Below, one piece after another: positions 16,836 to 25,350 of a stretch of 64,000 nt of DNA (its first letter is position 1; each line of letters opens with the position of its first letter). Under the pieces are notes generated by a model that saw nothing but the letters and a program-made list of their open reading frames with translations, had not been told where the DNA came from and did no database searches. The DNA is taken from assembly GCF_016775475.1 (NCBI RefSeq), contig NZ_JAEUXJ010000016.1, forward strand, positions 1 through 64,000. The letters run 5' to 3'. Source of the DNA: Belnapia mucosa (lineage in GTDB: Bacteria > Pseudomonadota > Alphaproteobacteria > Acetobacterales > Acetobacteraceae). The position numbers and the translations under genes are program-made.

Positions 16836-17414
16836 ATGATCCTGCTGCGCCACGGGCAGAGCGAATTCAACCTGCATTTCACCGCCACCAAACGCGACCC
16901 CGGCATCCCCGATCCCCGCCTGACGCCGCTCGGCCAGGAACAGGCCGAGGCAGCGGTGCTGGCGCTCGCCGAGATGCCGCTGCGGCGCATCATCGCCTCG
17001 CCCTATACTCGCGCCCTGCAGACCGCGGCGCCCATCGCCCGGCAGCGCGGCCTGCCGATCCTGGTCAATCCGCTGGTGCGCGAACGCTATGCCTTCTCCT
17101 GCGATGTCGGCTCGCCGCGGATGGAGCTCGCCATCGCCTTCCCGGAGGTGGACTTCGCCCATATCGAGGAGGTCTGGTGGCCCGCCATCGAGGAGCCGGA
17201 CCAGGGGATCGAGCAGCGTGCCGCCCTGTTCCGCGCCGAGCTGGCCGCCCTGCCGGATTGGGAGGAGACGCTGGTCGTCTCCCATTGGGGCTTCATCCTG
17301 GCGATGACCGGGGAGCGGGTGATGAACGGCGAATGGCGCCGCTGCGACCCGACCGGGCCGGCGCCCGAGGCCATCCAGTGGCGCCTGCCGCATGCCAGCG
17401 CGGTCAAGCCCTGA
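16836..17414 (+). CDS. Histidine phosphatase family protein
   Basis: 192-aa phosphoglycerate-mutase-like phosphatase. The catalytic RHG motif is MILLRHGQSEFN at the N terminus, the partner arginine is in SPYTRALQTA, and the second histidine is in VVSHWGFI. Such proteins dephosphorylate small metabolites, sugars or protein phosphohistidine, and the substrate is not predictable. I prefer ATG 16836, with an AAGGGGGG ribosome site about 10 nt upstream, over ATG 16800, which lacks one and adds 12 residues foreign to the family. Situated between the divergent Tim44-like gene and secB. Confidence 0.87.
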   Translation: MILLRHGQSEFNLHFTATKRDPGIPDPRLTPLGQEQAEAAVLALAEMPLRRIIASPYTRALQTAAPIARQRGLPILVNPLVRERYAFSCDVGSPRMELAIAFPEVDFAHIEEVWWPAIEEPDQGIEQRAALFRAELAALPDWEETLVVSHWGFILAMTGERVMNGEWRRCDPTGPAPEAIQWRLPHASAVKP

Positions 17415-17468
17415 CACCCGGCGGGGCGGCGTGCTAACCCGCCACCCCTTTTCCCGAAAGGCATCCCG

Positions 17469-17945
17469 ATGTCCGACCAGCCGAACGGCGATCCCAACGA
17501 CGCCCCCATGGGCCCGCTGGTGCTGAACCTGCAATACACCAAGGACCTCTCCTTCGAGGTGCCCGGCGCGCCGGAGATCTTCGCCACGCTGCGCGAGCAG
17601 CCGCGGGTCGACCTCCAGCTCGATGTCCAGGCGCGGCCGATCCAGGAGGGGGGCAATGTCTTCGAGGTGTCCCTCCAGATCCGCGCCGATGCCCAGGCCG
17701 AGGGCAAGGCCTGCTTCATCGCCGAGCTGGTCTATTGCGGCATCTTCACCGTGACCGTCCCGCCCGAGCAGCTGGAGCCGGTGCTGCTGGTCGAATGCCC
17801 GCGCCTGCTCTTCCCCTTCGCCCGCAACATCCTGGCCGATGTGACGCGCGATGGCGGCTTCCCGCCGGTGATGCTGGCGCCGATCGACTTCGTCACCCTC
17901 TGGCAGTCCCGCCGCGGCGAAGGCCAGGTCGCCGGCACGGCCTGA
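17469..17945 (+). CDS. secB: Protein-export chaperone SecB
   Basis: SecB holds unfolded preproteins and delivers them to SecA at the inner membrane. The product has the family core: LVLNLQYTKDLSFEVPGAPEIF, then VFEVSLQIRADA and CFIAELVYCGIFTV, with LLFPFARNILADVTRDGGFPPVMLAPIDF. Length 158 aa, normal, with the usual acidic N terminus (SDQPNGDPNDAP). A GAAAGG ribosome site precedes ATG 17469. A 7-bp GC hairpin follows the stop. Confidence 0.96.
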   Translation: MSDQPNGDPNDAPMGPLVLNLQYTKDLSFEVPGAPEIFATLREQPRVDLQLDVQARPIQEGGNVFEVSLQIRADAQAEGKACFIAELVYCGIFTVTVPPEQLEPVLLVECPRLLFPFARNILADVTRDGGFPPVMLAPIDFVTLWQSRRGEGQVAGTA

Positions 17946-17953
17946 GCGGCAGC

Positions 17954-17973
17954 GGGCCGGCGCCGTCCGGCCC
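17954..17973 (+). terminator. Possible 3' hairpin after secB
   Basis: GGGCCGG-CGCCGT-CCGGCCC, a perfect 7-bp stem 8 bp after the secB stop. The following sequence is C/T rich but has no clean T-run, so termination strength is doubtful. Confidence 0.4.
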
Positions 17974-18026
17974 GTCCAGCCCTCTCTGTTGTGATGACGA
18001 AACAAACCTCTTGCGCCCGGGTCGAT

Positions 18027-18062
18027 TCGTTGCGTCTATAGTATGGTCTGCTAACGCAACGA
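18027..18062 (+). promoter_or_regulatory. Dyad operator candidate over the polysaccharide-locus promoter
   Basis: Perfect 8-bp inverted repeat TCGTTGCG-N20-CGCAACGA. A -10-like TATAGT (18037-18042) lies between the arms, 31 bp before the DegT start codon. A -35 element is not clear: TTGCGC at 18011 is 20 bp away. A regulator bound to both arms would cover the -10. Alternatively the repeat forms a stem in the 5' leader. Confidence 0.45.
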
Positions 18063-18072
18063 GAGCCAACCC

Positions 18073-19263
18073 ATGCCCATCGCCCAGGCGGTGCCCGTTG
18101 CCCCGCCGGCCCTTCGCCGCCCGACCCGCCCGGCCGCCGAGCCGATCCTGCTCTCGCCCCCCCAGCTGACCGGGCAGGAAATCCACCGCCTCGCCGCCAC
18201 CCTCGAATCCGGCTGGATCGCCCCGGCCGGTCCGGTCCCCGCCGCCTTCGAGGCCGCCCTCGCCCCCGTCCTCGGCCTGCCGCAGGTTCTCGCCACCGCC
18301 TCCGGCACCGCCGCGCTGCATCTCGGCTACCGGGTCCTCGGCCTGGTGCCGGGGGACGAGGTCTGGACCGCCACCCTCACCTATGTCGCCACCATCGCTC
18401 CTGCGGTACAGATGGGCGCCCGCCCCCGCTTCCTCGATGTCGCCGAGGAAAGCTGGACCCTCGACCCGAACCTGCTGGAACGCGAACTGGCCCGCGCCGC
18501 CCGCGCCGGCCGCCTGCCCCGCGCCGTGGTCCCGGTCGATCTCTTCGGCCAGAGCTGCGACCTCGATGCCATCACCGCTCTCTGCGACCGCTGGGGCGTC
18601 GCCGTGCTCTGCGACAGCGCGGAATCCCTCGGCGCCACCCGGCGCGGCAGGCCGGCCGGCCAGGGCGCCCGGCTCGCCGCCTTCAGCTTCAACGGCAACA
18701 AGATCATCACCGCCGGCGGCGGCGGCGCTCTCGCCTCCGACGACCCGGCGCTGATCGCCGAGGCCCGCCGCCTCGCCGCCCAGGCGAAGGAGGCGGCGCC
18801 GCATTACCAACACGAGACTACCGGCTATTCCTACGGCCTCTCCTCCATCCTCGCCGCGGTCGGCCTCGCCCAGCTCGGCGCCCTGCCGGCGCGGGTCGAG
18901 GCCCGCCGCGCCATCTTCGCGCGCTACCAGGCCGGGCTCGGCGACTTGCCGGGCATCGCCTTCATGCCGGAACCCGACTGGAGCCGCGGCACCCGCTGGC
19001 TGACCGCCCTCACCCTCGACCCGGCGGCAGGCGCGCCGGGGCGCGAGGCCGCGCGCCTCGCCCTCGCCACGGCGGGGATCGAGAGCCGCCCGGTCTGGAA
19101 GCCGATGCATCTGCAGCCCGCCTTCCGCCGCGCCCCGCGCGCCGGCGGCGCGGTCGCCGCCCAGCTGTTCGAACAGGGCCTCTGCCTGCCCTCCGGCAGC
19201 GCCCTCGGCGCCGCGCAGCAGGCGCGGGTCATCGGCATCCTTCGCGGCCTGTGGAACGCCTGA
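18073..19263 (+). CDS. DegT/DnrJ/EryC1/StrS sugar aminotransferase
   Basis: 396-aa PLP enzyme that transfers an amino group to a keto-sugar nucleotide, making amino sugars for surface polysaccharide. The PLP lysine is in AFSFNGNKIITAGGGG. ASGTAALHLGYRV binds the phosphate, and the aspartate in LCDSAESLGA stacks with the cofactor. The N terminus has an unusual proline/alanine-rich leader of about 25 residues before the fold begins. It is the first gene of the cluster: the next gene's TTG start follows the TGA stop with no gap. The downstream UDP-sugar dehydratase would supply a suitable 4-keto substrate. Confidence 0.9.
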   Translation: MPIAQAVPVAPPALRRPTRPAAEPILLSPPQLTGQEIHRLAATLESGWIAPAGPVPAAFEAALAPVLGLPQVLATASGTAALHLGYRVLGLVPGDEVWTATLTYVATIAPAVQMGARPRFLDVAEESWTLDPNLLERELARAARAGRLPRAVVPVDLFGQSCDLDAITALCDRWGVAVLCDSAESLGATRRGRPAGQGARLAAFSFNGNKIITAGGGGALASDDPALIAEARRLAAQAKEAAPHYQHETTGYSYGLSSILAAVGLAQLGALPARVEARRAIFARYQAGLGDLPGIAFMPEPDWSRGTRWLTALTLDPAAGAPGREAARLALATAGIESRPVWKPMHLQPAFRRAPRAGGAVAAQLFEQGLCLPSGSALGAAQQARVIGILRGLWNA

Positions 19264-20463
19264 TTGCGCCTTCTCTACCTGCACCAGCATTTCTCGACGC
19301 CCGAGGGTGCGACGGCGACGCGGAGCTTCGCCATGGCCGGGGCGCTGGCGGCGCGCGGGCATCAGGTGACGCTGGCCTGCGGCCAATATGCCGGGGCGGT
19401 CACCGGCCTCGCCGGCCCCTTCCGCCGCGGCAGGCGGGAGGGCGCGGTGGCCGGCTTCCGGGTGGTGGAATTCGCCATCCCCTGCGGCAATGTCCAAGGC
19501 GCGGCGGCCCGGTCGCGCGCCTTCCTCCGCTATGCCGCCCGTGCGACGACGCTGGCGCTGGCCGGGCGGTTCGACCTGGTGCTGGCCAGCTCCACCCCGC
19601 TCAGCGTGGTGCTGCCGGCGCTGGCCGCCCGGCGCCTCCGCCGGCTGCCTTTCGTCTATGAGATGCGCGATCCCTGGCCGGAACTGCCCCGCGCCATGGG
19701 GGTGGGCGGCCCGGCGCTCTGGCGCGCCATGAGTCGGGTGGCGGATGCCGCCTGCCGCGAATCCCGCGCCGTCATCGCCCTGTCGGAGGGCATGGCGGAG
19801 ACCGCCCGCGCCCGCGGCGCCCGGCAGGTCGCGGTGCTGCCCAATGGCTGCGACCTCGCGCTCTTCGGTCCCGGCATCCGGCCCTGGCGCCCGCCCGGCA
19901 TCCCGCCGGAGGCGCTGCTCGCCGTCTATGCCGGGGCGCATGGCCCGGCCAATGGCCTGTTCCAGCTGCTGGAGGCGGCGGCCCTGCTGCGTGACCGCCG
20001 CCTGCTGATCCTGCTGGTCGGCGAGGGCGCGGAGCGGCCGCGGCTGATGGCCGCCGCGCGCCTGCTGCCCAATCTCCGCTTCCTCGACCCGATGCCGAAG
20101 CCCCGCCTCGCCGCGCTGCTGGCCGCCAGCCAGATCGGGCTGCATTGCCTGGCGCCGGTCCCGGCCTTCGCCGAATGGACCGCGCCGAACAAGCTGATGG
20201 ACTGCATGGCGGCCGGCCTGCCCACGGTCTCCAATGCCGGCGGCCGCGCCGCAAGGCTGCTGGAGGCGGATCCGCTCGGCCCCTGCGGCATCGCGGTGCC
20301 GCCCGGCGATCCGGCGGCGCTGGCCGCGGCGCTGGATGGGCTGGCCGCCGATCCCGATCGCCGCGCCGCGCTCGGCCGCGCTGGCCGGGCCCAGGCCGAG
20401 CAGCGCTGGGACCGGCGCCTGCTGGCCGAGCGCTTCTGCGCGGTGCTGGAGGCGGCGGCGTGA
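19264..20463 (+). CDS. Glycosyltransferase family 4 (WbuB-like)
   Basis: 399-aa GT-B retaining glycosyltransferase. The N-terminal half begins MRLLYLHQHFSTPEGATATRSFAMAGALAARGHQVT, characteristic of the WbuB-like subgroup acting in O-antigen or capsule synthesis. The C-terminal nucleotide-sugar site includes FAEWTAPNKLMDCMAAGLPTV, where the glutamate of the E-x7-E type motif lies. Cytoplasmic, likely membrane-associated at the undecaprenyl-linked sugar. It starts at TTG directly after the preceding stop, so translation is coupled. Donor and acceptor are unknown. Confidence 0.88.
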   Translation: MRLLYLHQHFSTPEGATATRSFAMAGALAARGHQVTLACGQYAGAVTGLAGPFRRGRREGAVAGFRVVEFAIPCGNVQGAAARSRAFLRYAARATTLALAGRFDLVLASSTPLSVVLPALAARRLRRLPFVYEMRDPWPELPRAMGVGGPALWRAMSRVADAACRESRAVIALSEGMAETARARGARQVAVLPNGCDLALFGPGIRPWRPPGIPPEALLAVYAGAHGPANGLFQLLEAAALLRDRRLLILLVGEGAERPRLMAAARLLPNLRFLDPMPKPRLAALLAASQIGLHCLAPVPAFAEWTAPNKLMDCMAAGLPTVSNAGGRAARLLEADPLGPCGIAVPPGDPAALAAALDGLAADPDRRAALGRAGRAQAEQRWDRRLLAERFCAVLEAAA

Positions 20464-21539
20464 GGGAGCTGCACCTGGTCGCCGCCGCCCGGCCCAACCT
20501 GCCGAAGCTGGCGGCGCTGTGGCATGCGCTGGCCGAGGCCCGGCTGCCGCTGCGCCCGGCGCTGCTGCATACCGGCCAGCACCACGACCCGGCGCTGTTC
20601 GGCGGCCATCTGGCGGCACTCGGCCTGCCGGAGCCGGAGATTCGCCTCGGCATCGCCTGCGGCGGCCATGCGGCGCTGACCGGCCGCACCATGATGGCGG
20701 CGGCGGAGTGCTGGACGGCCCGCCGTCCCGCCGCCGTGGTGGTCGCCGGCGATGTCGATGGCACGCTGGCCGCCGCACTCGCCGCCCGCAAGCTGGCCCT
20801 GCCGCTGATCCATCTGGAGGCCGGGCTGCGCTGCGCCGATGCCGACATGCCGGAGGAGATCAACCGCCGCGCCATCGATGCCATCGCCACCCATCACTGG
20901 GCCCCCGATGCCGCCAGCGCCGCCCGCCTCGCCGCCGAGGGGCATGGGCAGGTCCGCGCCGTCGGCAATGCGATGATCGACACGCTGCTGCGCCGCCTGC
21001 CGGAGGCGCGCGACCGGCCGCTGCCCGAGGGCCTCGCACCCGGTGGCTACGGCGTCGTCACCCTGCATCGCGCCGCCAATGTGGATGACCCGGCCGCCTT
21101 CGCCGCGCTGCTCGATGGCCTCGCCGCCGCCGCCCGGCTGCTGCCGCTGGCCTGGCCACTGCACCCCCGAGCCGCCGCCCGGCTGGCCACGCATCGCCTC
21201 GCCCCGCCGCCGGGTGTCCTGGTGCTGCCGCCGCTGCCCTATCCGGATTTCCTGGCGCTGCTCGCCGCCGCCCGACTGGTCGCCACCGATAGCGGCGGGG
21301 TGCAGGAGGAAGCGGCGGTGCTCGGCCTGCCCTGCCTCACCCTCCGCCCCTCCACCGAACGGCCGGTGACGCTGGAGGCGGGCGGCAACCGCCTCGTCGC
21401 GCCGGATGCCCTGGCGGAGGCGGTCGCCACCGTCCTCGCCGGCGCCTGGCCGCGCGCCCGGCCGATTCCGCTCTGGGACGGGCGGGCCGGGGAACGGATG
21501 GTGGCGCATCTCGCCGAGCAACCCTGGTGCGCCGGATGA
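20460..21539 (+). CDS. wecB: UDP-N-acetylglucosamine 2-epimerase-like (WecB family)
   Basis: 359-aa GT-B-like enzyme. Non-hydrolysing epimerases interconvert UDP-GlcNAc and UDP-ManNAc or similar sugars. Family marks: LLHTGQHHDPALF, HLEAGLRCADADMPEEINR, TLHRAANVDDP and ATDSGGVQEEAAVLGLPCLTLRPSTERPVT. The GTG 20460 start overlaps the previous stop (GTGA) and gives the expected N terminus, RELHLVAAARPN, for the family. Upstream in-frame codons belong to the GT4 region and were not used. It could equally be a UDP-2,3-diacetamido-sugar epimerase (WbpI-like). Confidence 0.86.
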   Translation: MRELHLVAAARPNLPKLAALWHALAEARLPLRPALLHTGQHHDPALFGGHLAALGLPEPEIRLGIACGGHAALTGRTMMAAAECWTARRPAAVVVAGDVDGTLAAALAARKLALPLIHLEAGLRCADADMPEEINRRAIDAIATHHWAPDAASAARLAAEGHGQVRAVGNAMIDTLLRRLPEARDRPLPEGLAPGGYGVVTLHRAANVDDPAAFAALLDGLAAAARLLPLAWPLHPRAAARLATHRLAPPPGVLVLPPLPYPDFLALLAAARLVATDSGGVQEEAAVLGLPCLTLRPSTERPVTLEAGGNRLVAPDALAEAVATVLAGAWPRARPIPLWDGRAGERMVAHLAEQPWCAG

Positions 21540-22669
21540 TCCTGCTGCTCTCGGCCGCGCATCCCCATGACGATATCCGCGTGGTGCGGAAGGAGGGCGC
21601 GGCGCTGGCCGCCGCCGGCTGGCCGGTCTGCCACCTCGCCCCCGGGCCCGAGGATGCGCCCACCGCCCTGGCGGGCGTCTCGATCGAGACCTATCGCCGC
21701 CCGCCCGGCTGGCGCGGCAGGCTGCGCTACCTGCCGCGCCTCGCCGCCCGGGCCGCGTCCAGCGGCGCCACGGTGCTGCATGCCAGCGAGCCGGATGCCT
21801 GGGCCGCCGCCCTGCTGGCCGCGCGGCGCAGCGGCGCCCGGGTCGTGCTCGACGTGCATGAGCATTATCCCTCCCGGCTCGATTCCCGCCTGGCCGCGCC
21901 GCTGCGGCCGGTGGCGCGGGCGGCGCTGCGGCTGCTCTGCCGTCTGGCCGGCCGCGCCGCCGATGCGGTGGTGGTGGCGAAGGATGGGCTGGCCGGGGAT
22001 TTCGCCGCCCCCGCCCGGACGCTCGCGGTGCGGAACTACGCCCTGCCCGCCGCCGTCACGCCGCGCTGCCACCGCCCCGGCCCGCTGACCCTGGTCCATG
22101 CCGGCGCCATGACCCGCAGCCGCGGCTGGCCGCAGATGCTGGACGCCCTGGCCCTGCTGCCGGAGGGGACGCGCCTCCGCCTGATCGGCCGCTTCACCGA
22201 TGGGTCGGAGGCCGAGTTCCGCGCCCGGGCCGCCCGCTTCGGCGACCGGGTGGAATGCCTAGGCTGGCTGCCGCAGCCCGAGGCGCTGGCGCGGCTGGCG
22301 GAATGCGACATCGCCCTGATCCTGTTCCAGCCGGGCGAGGAGAACCACCGCCTCGCCCTGCCGCATAAGCTGTTCGATGCCATGCAGGCCGGGCTGCCGG
22401 TCATCGCCCCCGCCTTCGCCACCGAGGTCGCCGGCATCGTCAGCGCCGCCGCCTGCGGCGAGCTGGTCGAGACCGCCGACCCCGGCGCCATCGCCGACGC
22501 CATCCGCCGGCTGGAGAATCCGACCCGCCGCGCCCTCCTCGGCGAAGCCGGCCGCCGCGCCGCTGCCACCGACTATGCCTGGGCCGGCGAGGCGGCGCGG
22601 CTGGTCGCGCTCTATCGCCGGCTGCTGAAGGATTCGCGCCCGCTTCCGAAGGGCTTGGGTTTCGGCTAG
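21536..22669 (+). CDS. Glycosyltransferase family 4
   Basis: 377-aa GT-B glycosyltransferase. It starts MILLLSAAHPHDDIRVVRKEGAALAAAGWPV, and its C-terminal domain includes LPHKLFDAMQAGLPVIAPAFATEVAGIV, the nucleotide-sugar binding helix with the conserved proline/glutamate positions. ATG 21536 overlaps the wecB stop (ATGA). It is the fourth consecutive sugar gene without a gap, so it probably adds a residue to the same repeat unit. Acceptor and linkage cannot be read from the sequence. Confidence 0.86.
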   Translation: MILLLSAAHPHDDIRVVRKEGAALAAAGWPVCHLAPGPEDAPTALAGVSIETYRRPPGWRGRLRYLPRLAARAASSGATVLHASEPDAWAAALLAARRSGARVVLDVHEHYPSRLDSRLAAPLRPVARAALRLLCRLAGRAADAVVVAKDGLAGDFAAPARTLAVRNYALPAAVTPRCHRPGPLTLVHAGAMTRSRGWPQMLDALALLPEGTRLRLIGRFTDGSEAEFRARAARFGDRVECLGWLPQPEALARLAECDIALILFQPGEENHRLALPHKLFDAMQAGLPVIAPAFATEVAGIVSAAACGELVETADPGAIADAIRRLENPTRRALLGEAGRRAAATDYAWAGEAARLVALYRRLLKDSRPLPKGLGFG

Positions 22670-22676
22670 GCTCCCC

Positions 22677-22913
22677 GTGCCCACCGTCCTTCGCATCGAG
22701 GGGTTGCGGTTCGTGGTCTATCCCAATGACCATCCGCCAGCCCATATCCATGTCGTCGGCCCGGGCTGGGTCGTAGTGGTCAACCTGCTGGGGCCGGAGC
22801 TGCGCGAGGCGATAGGCTGCCAGGAGGCGGAAGCCCGGCGCGTGCTGCGGCTGGTCGCAGCGCACCGGACCTCATTGCTGGAGGCCTGGAGGCGGTGGCA
22901 TGGCGGAGCCTGA
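22677..22913 (+). CDS. DUF4160 domain protein
   Basis: 78-aa protein that is essentially one DUF4160 domain: MPTVLRIEGLRFVVYPNDHPPAHIHV with the family HxPxHIHV-like core, then a helix-rich second half. DUF4160 genes are commonly found directly upstream of DUF2442 genes, as here (14-bp overlap), and the pair has been proposed to behave like a toxin-antitoxin module, without firm proof. GTG 22677 is the start, 8 bp after the GT4 gene. The pair interrupts the polysaccharide cluster between GT4 and the dehydratase. Confidence 0.85.
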   Translation: MPTVLRIEGLRFVVYPNDHPPAHIHVVGPGWVVVVNLLGPELREAIGCQEAEARRVLRLVAAHRTSLLEAWRRWHGGA

Positions 22914-23322
22914 GCTGACGACGGAAGCCTTCGAGACAGCCCGCGAGCGCGGCGAGGCCCGGCTGCGCGGGCCGCGGGCCGAGGCCGCGCATTACGATGC
23001 CGGGCGCGACCGGGTCATCCTGCGGCTGACCACGGGCATCGAGATCGGCTTCGCGCCGCGCGACGCCGAAGGGCTGCAAGGCGCCAAGCCGGAGGATCTG
23101 TCGGAGATCGAGATCGATGCCCTCGGACTCGGGATCCACTTCCCGCGGCTCGATGCCGACCTCTATCTGCCCGCGCTGCTGGACGGGGTGCTTGGCTCGC
23201 CGGGCTGGATGGCGGCCCGGCTCGGCGCGGCCGGCGGCAAGGCCCGCGGCGGCGCCAAGGCCGCGGCCGCGCGGGCCAATGGCCGGCGGGGTGGGCGGCC
23301 GCGCAAAGCGGCTGCGGGCTGA
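22900..23322 (+). CDS. DUF2442 domain protein with AT-hook-like tail
   Basis: 140-aa partner of DUF4160. Residues about 25-95 hold the DUF2442 domain (AAHYDAGRDRVILRLTTGIEIGFAPRDAEGL, then LSEIEIDALGLGIHFPRLDADLYLPALL). After about residue 100 comes a low-complexity basic tail, GGKARGGAKAAAARANGRRGGRPRK, ending in an AT-hook-like RGGRPRK. The tail suggests nucleic-acid contact and would fit an antitoxin or autorepressor. It overlaps DUF4160 by 14 bp. Confidence 0.83.
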   Translation: MAEPELTTEAFETARERGEARLRGPRAEAAHYDAGRDRVILRLTTGIEIGFAPRDAEGLQGAKPEDLSEIEIDALGLGIHFPRLDADLYLPALLDGVLGSPGWMAARLGAAGGKARGGAKAAAARANGRRGGRPRKAAAG

Positions 23323-23372
23323 GGCCTGCCTCTCCGATAGCCAAGCCGCGCCGCGCGTCCTATAGCGGCGGC

Positions 23373-25325
23373 ATGGCTCGCCGCGCGCCGCAACGTATCC
23401 TGCTGAACCTGCTGCTCGACAGCCTTCTCGCCTGTGCGGCCCTGCCGCTGGCGATGCTGCTCGCCGCCCCTGGCGCCTGGCCGCCCGAGCCGCTGTGGTG
23501 GCTCGGTGCGCTACCTGGCGCGGCGCTGGCGCTGCTCGCCGCCGGGCTGCCGGTGCGGCTGCCGCAGCAATACTGGCGCTATGCCGGGCTGACGGACCTG
23601 CTCGGCATCGGCGCCGCGGCGCTGGCCGGCGCGCTGCTCTTCACCCTCGGCCTGCATCTGCTGGAGGCCTGGTCGCCGCCCAACCCGGCCTTCCCGCTGA
23701 TCCATGCCATCACCCTCGGCGTGCTGCTCGGCGCCCCGCGCGTCGCTGGCCGGCTGCACCATATGCGCCGCGGCGCCGAGGGCGTGGGCACCGCCCAGCC
23801 GGTGCTGCTGGTCGGCGCGGGGGATGGCGCCAACCTCTTCATCCGCGGCCTCGCGCAGGAGAGGAATCCGGGCTACCGCGTCATCGGCATCCTCTCCATG
23901 CGCTCGCGCCAGGCCGGGCGGCGCATCATGGGCCACCCCATCCTCGGCACGGCGGATGAGATCCCGGCGGTCCTCGACCGCATGCGGGACGAGAACCGCC
24001 TGCCGGCGCTGATCGTGCTCACCACGCACCATGTCCAGGGCCTCGCGCTGGAGCGGCTGCTGGATGCCGCCGACCGCCACGGCGTCCCGGTCCGCCGCGC
24101 CCCCTCCATCACGACGCTCGACCCCGCCCAGCGCCGGCTGGAGGAGCGGCTGGAGCGGAAGGAGGCGCTGCCCCTCCAGCTCCGCCCCGTCGTCATCGAG
24201 GACCTGCTGGACCGGCCGGTGATCCCGCTGGACCGCGAGGGCATGGCGCGGCTGATCCAGGGCCGCCGCGTCCTCGTCACCGGCGCCGGCGGCACCATCG
24301 GCGGCGAGTTGGCCCGGCAGGTCGCGGCCCTCGGCCCCTCCCAGCTCGCGCTGCTCGACCATGGCGAATACGCGCTCTACGAGATCGACCTCGAGCTGCG
24401 CGAGCGGCACCCGGACGTCCCCCGCCGCGCCGTCCTCGCCGATATCCGCGACGAGCCGCGCATGCGCCGGCTGTTCGAGGAGCTGCGCCCCGAGCTGGTC
24501 TTCCACGCCGCCGCGCTGAAGCATGTCCCGATGGTCGAGAACGACCCGCTGGAGGGGCTGCTGACCAATGCCCTCGGCACCCGGATCGTGGCGGATGCGG
24601 CGCGGGCCGCCGGCTGCTCGGCGATGGTCTTCATCTCGACCGACAAGGCGGTGAACCCGACCAGCGTCATGGGCGCCAGCAAGCGGCTGGCCGAGATGTA
24701 TTGCCAGGCGCTGGAGCGCGAGGCCCGCGCCCAGGGCGGCATGCGCTGCGTCACAGTCCGCTTCGGCAATGTGCTGGGCTCGACCGGCTCGGTCGTCCCC
24801 CTCTTCCGCCGCCAGCTCGAGCGCGGCGGGCCGCTGACCGTGACCCATCCCGACATGCGCCGCTACTTCATGACGGTGCGGGAGGCGGTGGGCCTCGTCC
24901 TCCAGGCCTCGGTCATCGGCGCCGAGGACCGCGCCGACCAGCCGAAGGAGCTGGCCGAGGGCGGCATCTTCGTCCTCGACATGGGCAAGGCGGTGAAGAT
25001 CGTCGACCTGGCGCGGCGGATGATCCGGCTGGCCGGGCTGCGGCCGGAGGAGGATGTGGAGATCCGCTTCACCGGCCTCCGCCCCGGCGAGAAGCTCTAT
25101 GAGGAGCTGTTCCACGGCCAGGAGCCGCCGCGCCCGACCGACTTCCGCGGCCTGCTGATGGCGACGCCGCGCACCGCCGACCCGGCGCTGGTCGGCCGCG
25201 CCATCGACGAGATCGCCGCCGCCTGCCGCAGCGGCAATTCCCGCGCGGCGCTGGCGCATCTCGGCCGGCTGGTGCCGGAATTCACCCACAATGCCGAGGG
25301 CGAGGGGTCGCGGGCGGCGCAGTAG
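23373..25325 (+). CDS. CapD/FlaA1-like membrane NDP-sugar 4,6-dehydratase
   Basis: 650-aa protein with four N-terminal membrane helices (residues about 10-130), a CoA-binding-like middle domain (VLLVGAGDGANLFIRG), and a C-terminal SDR domain starting at GRRVLVTGAGGTIGGELARQ. The active-site region STDKAVNPTSVMGASKRLAE carries the Met-x-x-x-Lys that replaces the usual YxxxK in this subfamily. Relatives (PglF, WbpM) convert UDP-GlcNAc to the 4-keto-6-deoxy sugar, which DegT aminotransferases then aminate. It therefore links to the two DegT enzymes in the window. Located at the inner membrane, last gene of the polysaccharide run. Confidence 0.93.
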   Translation: MARRAPQRILLNLLLDSLLACAALPLAMLLAAPGAWPPEPLWWLGALPGAALALLAAGLPVRLPQQYWRYAGLTDLLGIGAAALAGALLFTLGLHLLEAWSPPNPAFPLIHAITLGVLLGAPRVAGRLHHMRRGAEGVGTAQPVLLVGAGDGANLFIRGLAQERNPGYRVIGILSMRSRQAGRRIMGHPILGTADEIPAVLDRMRDENRLPALIVLTTHHVQGLALERLLDAADRHGVPVRRAPSITTLDPAQRRLEERLERKEALPLQLRPVVIEDLLDRPVIPLDREGMARLIQGRRVLVTGAGGTIGGELARQVAALGPSQLALLDHGEYALYEIDLELRERHPDVPRRAVLADIRDEPRMRRLFEELRPELVFHAAALKHVPMVENDPLEGLLTNALGTRIVADAARAAGCSAMVFISTDKAVNPTSVMGASKRLAEMYCQALEREARAQGGMRCVTVRFGNVLGSTGSVVPLFRRQLERGGPLTVTHPDMRRYFMTVREAVGLVLQASVIGAEDRADQPKELAEGGIFVLDMGKAVKIVDLARRMIRLAGLRPEEDVEIRFTGLRPGEKLYEELFHGQEPPRPTDFRGLLMATPRTADPALVGRAIDEIAAACRSGNSRAALAHLGRLVPEFTHNAEGEGSRAAQ

Positions 25326-25350
25326 CCGCCCCGCGACCCTTTCCCTGGCC

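Noticed and set aside
17893-20778. 961-aa open frame on the minus strand
   Set aside because: It lies opposite to DegT and GT4 genes, has Arg/Gly/Gln-rich low-complexity translation, and no domain. High GC leaves long antisense frames.
23511-25289. 592-aa open frame opposite the CapD-like gene
   Set aside because: Translation is His/Arg/Gln-rich and lacks motifs; the plus-strand gene is complete and clearly coding.
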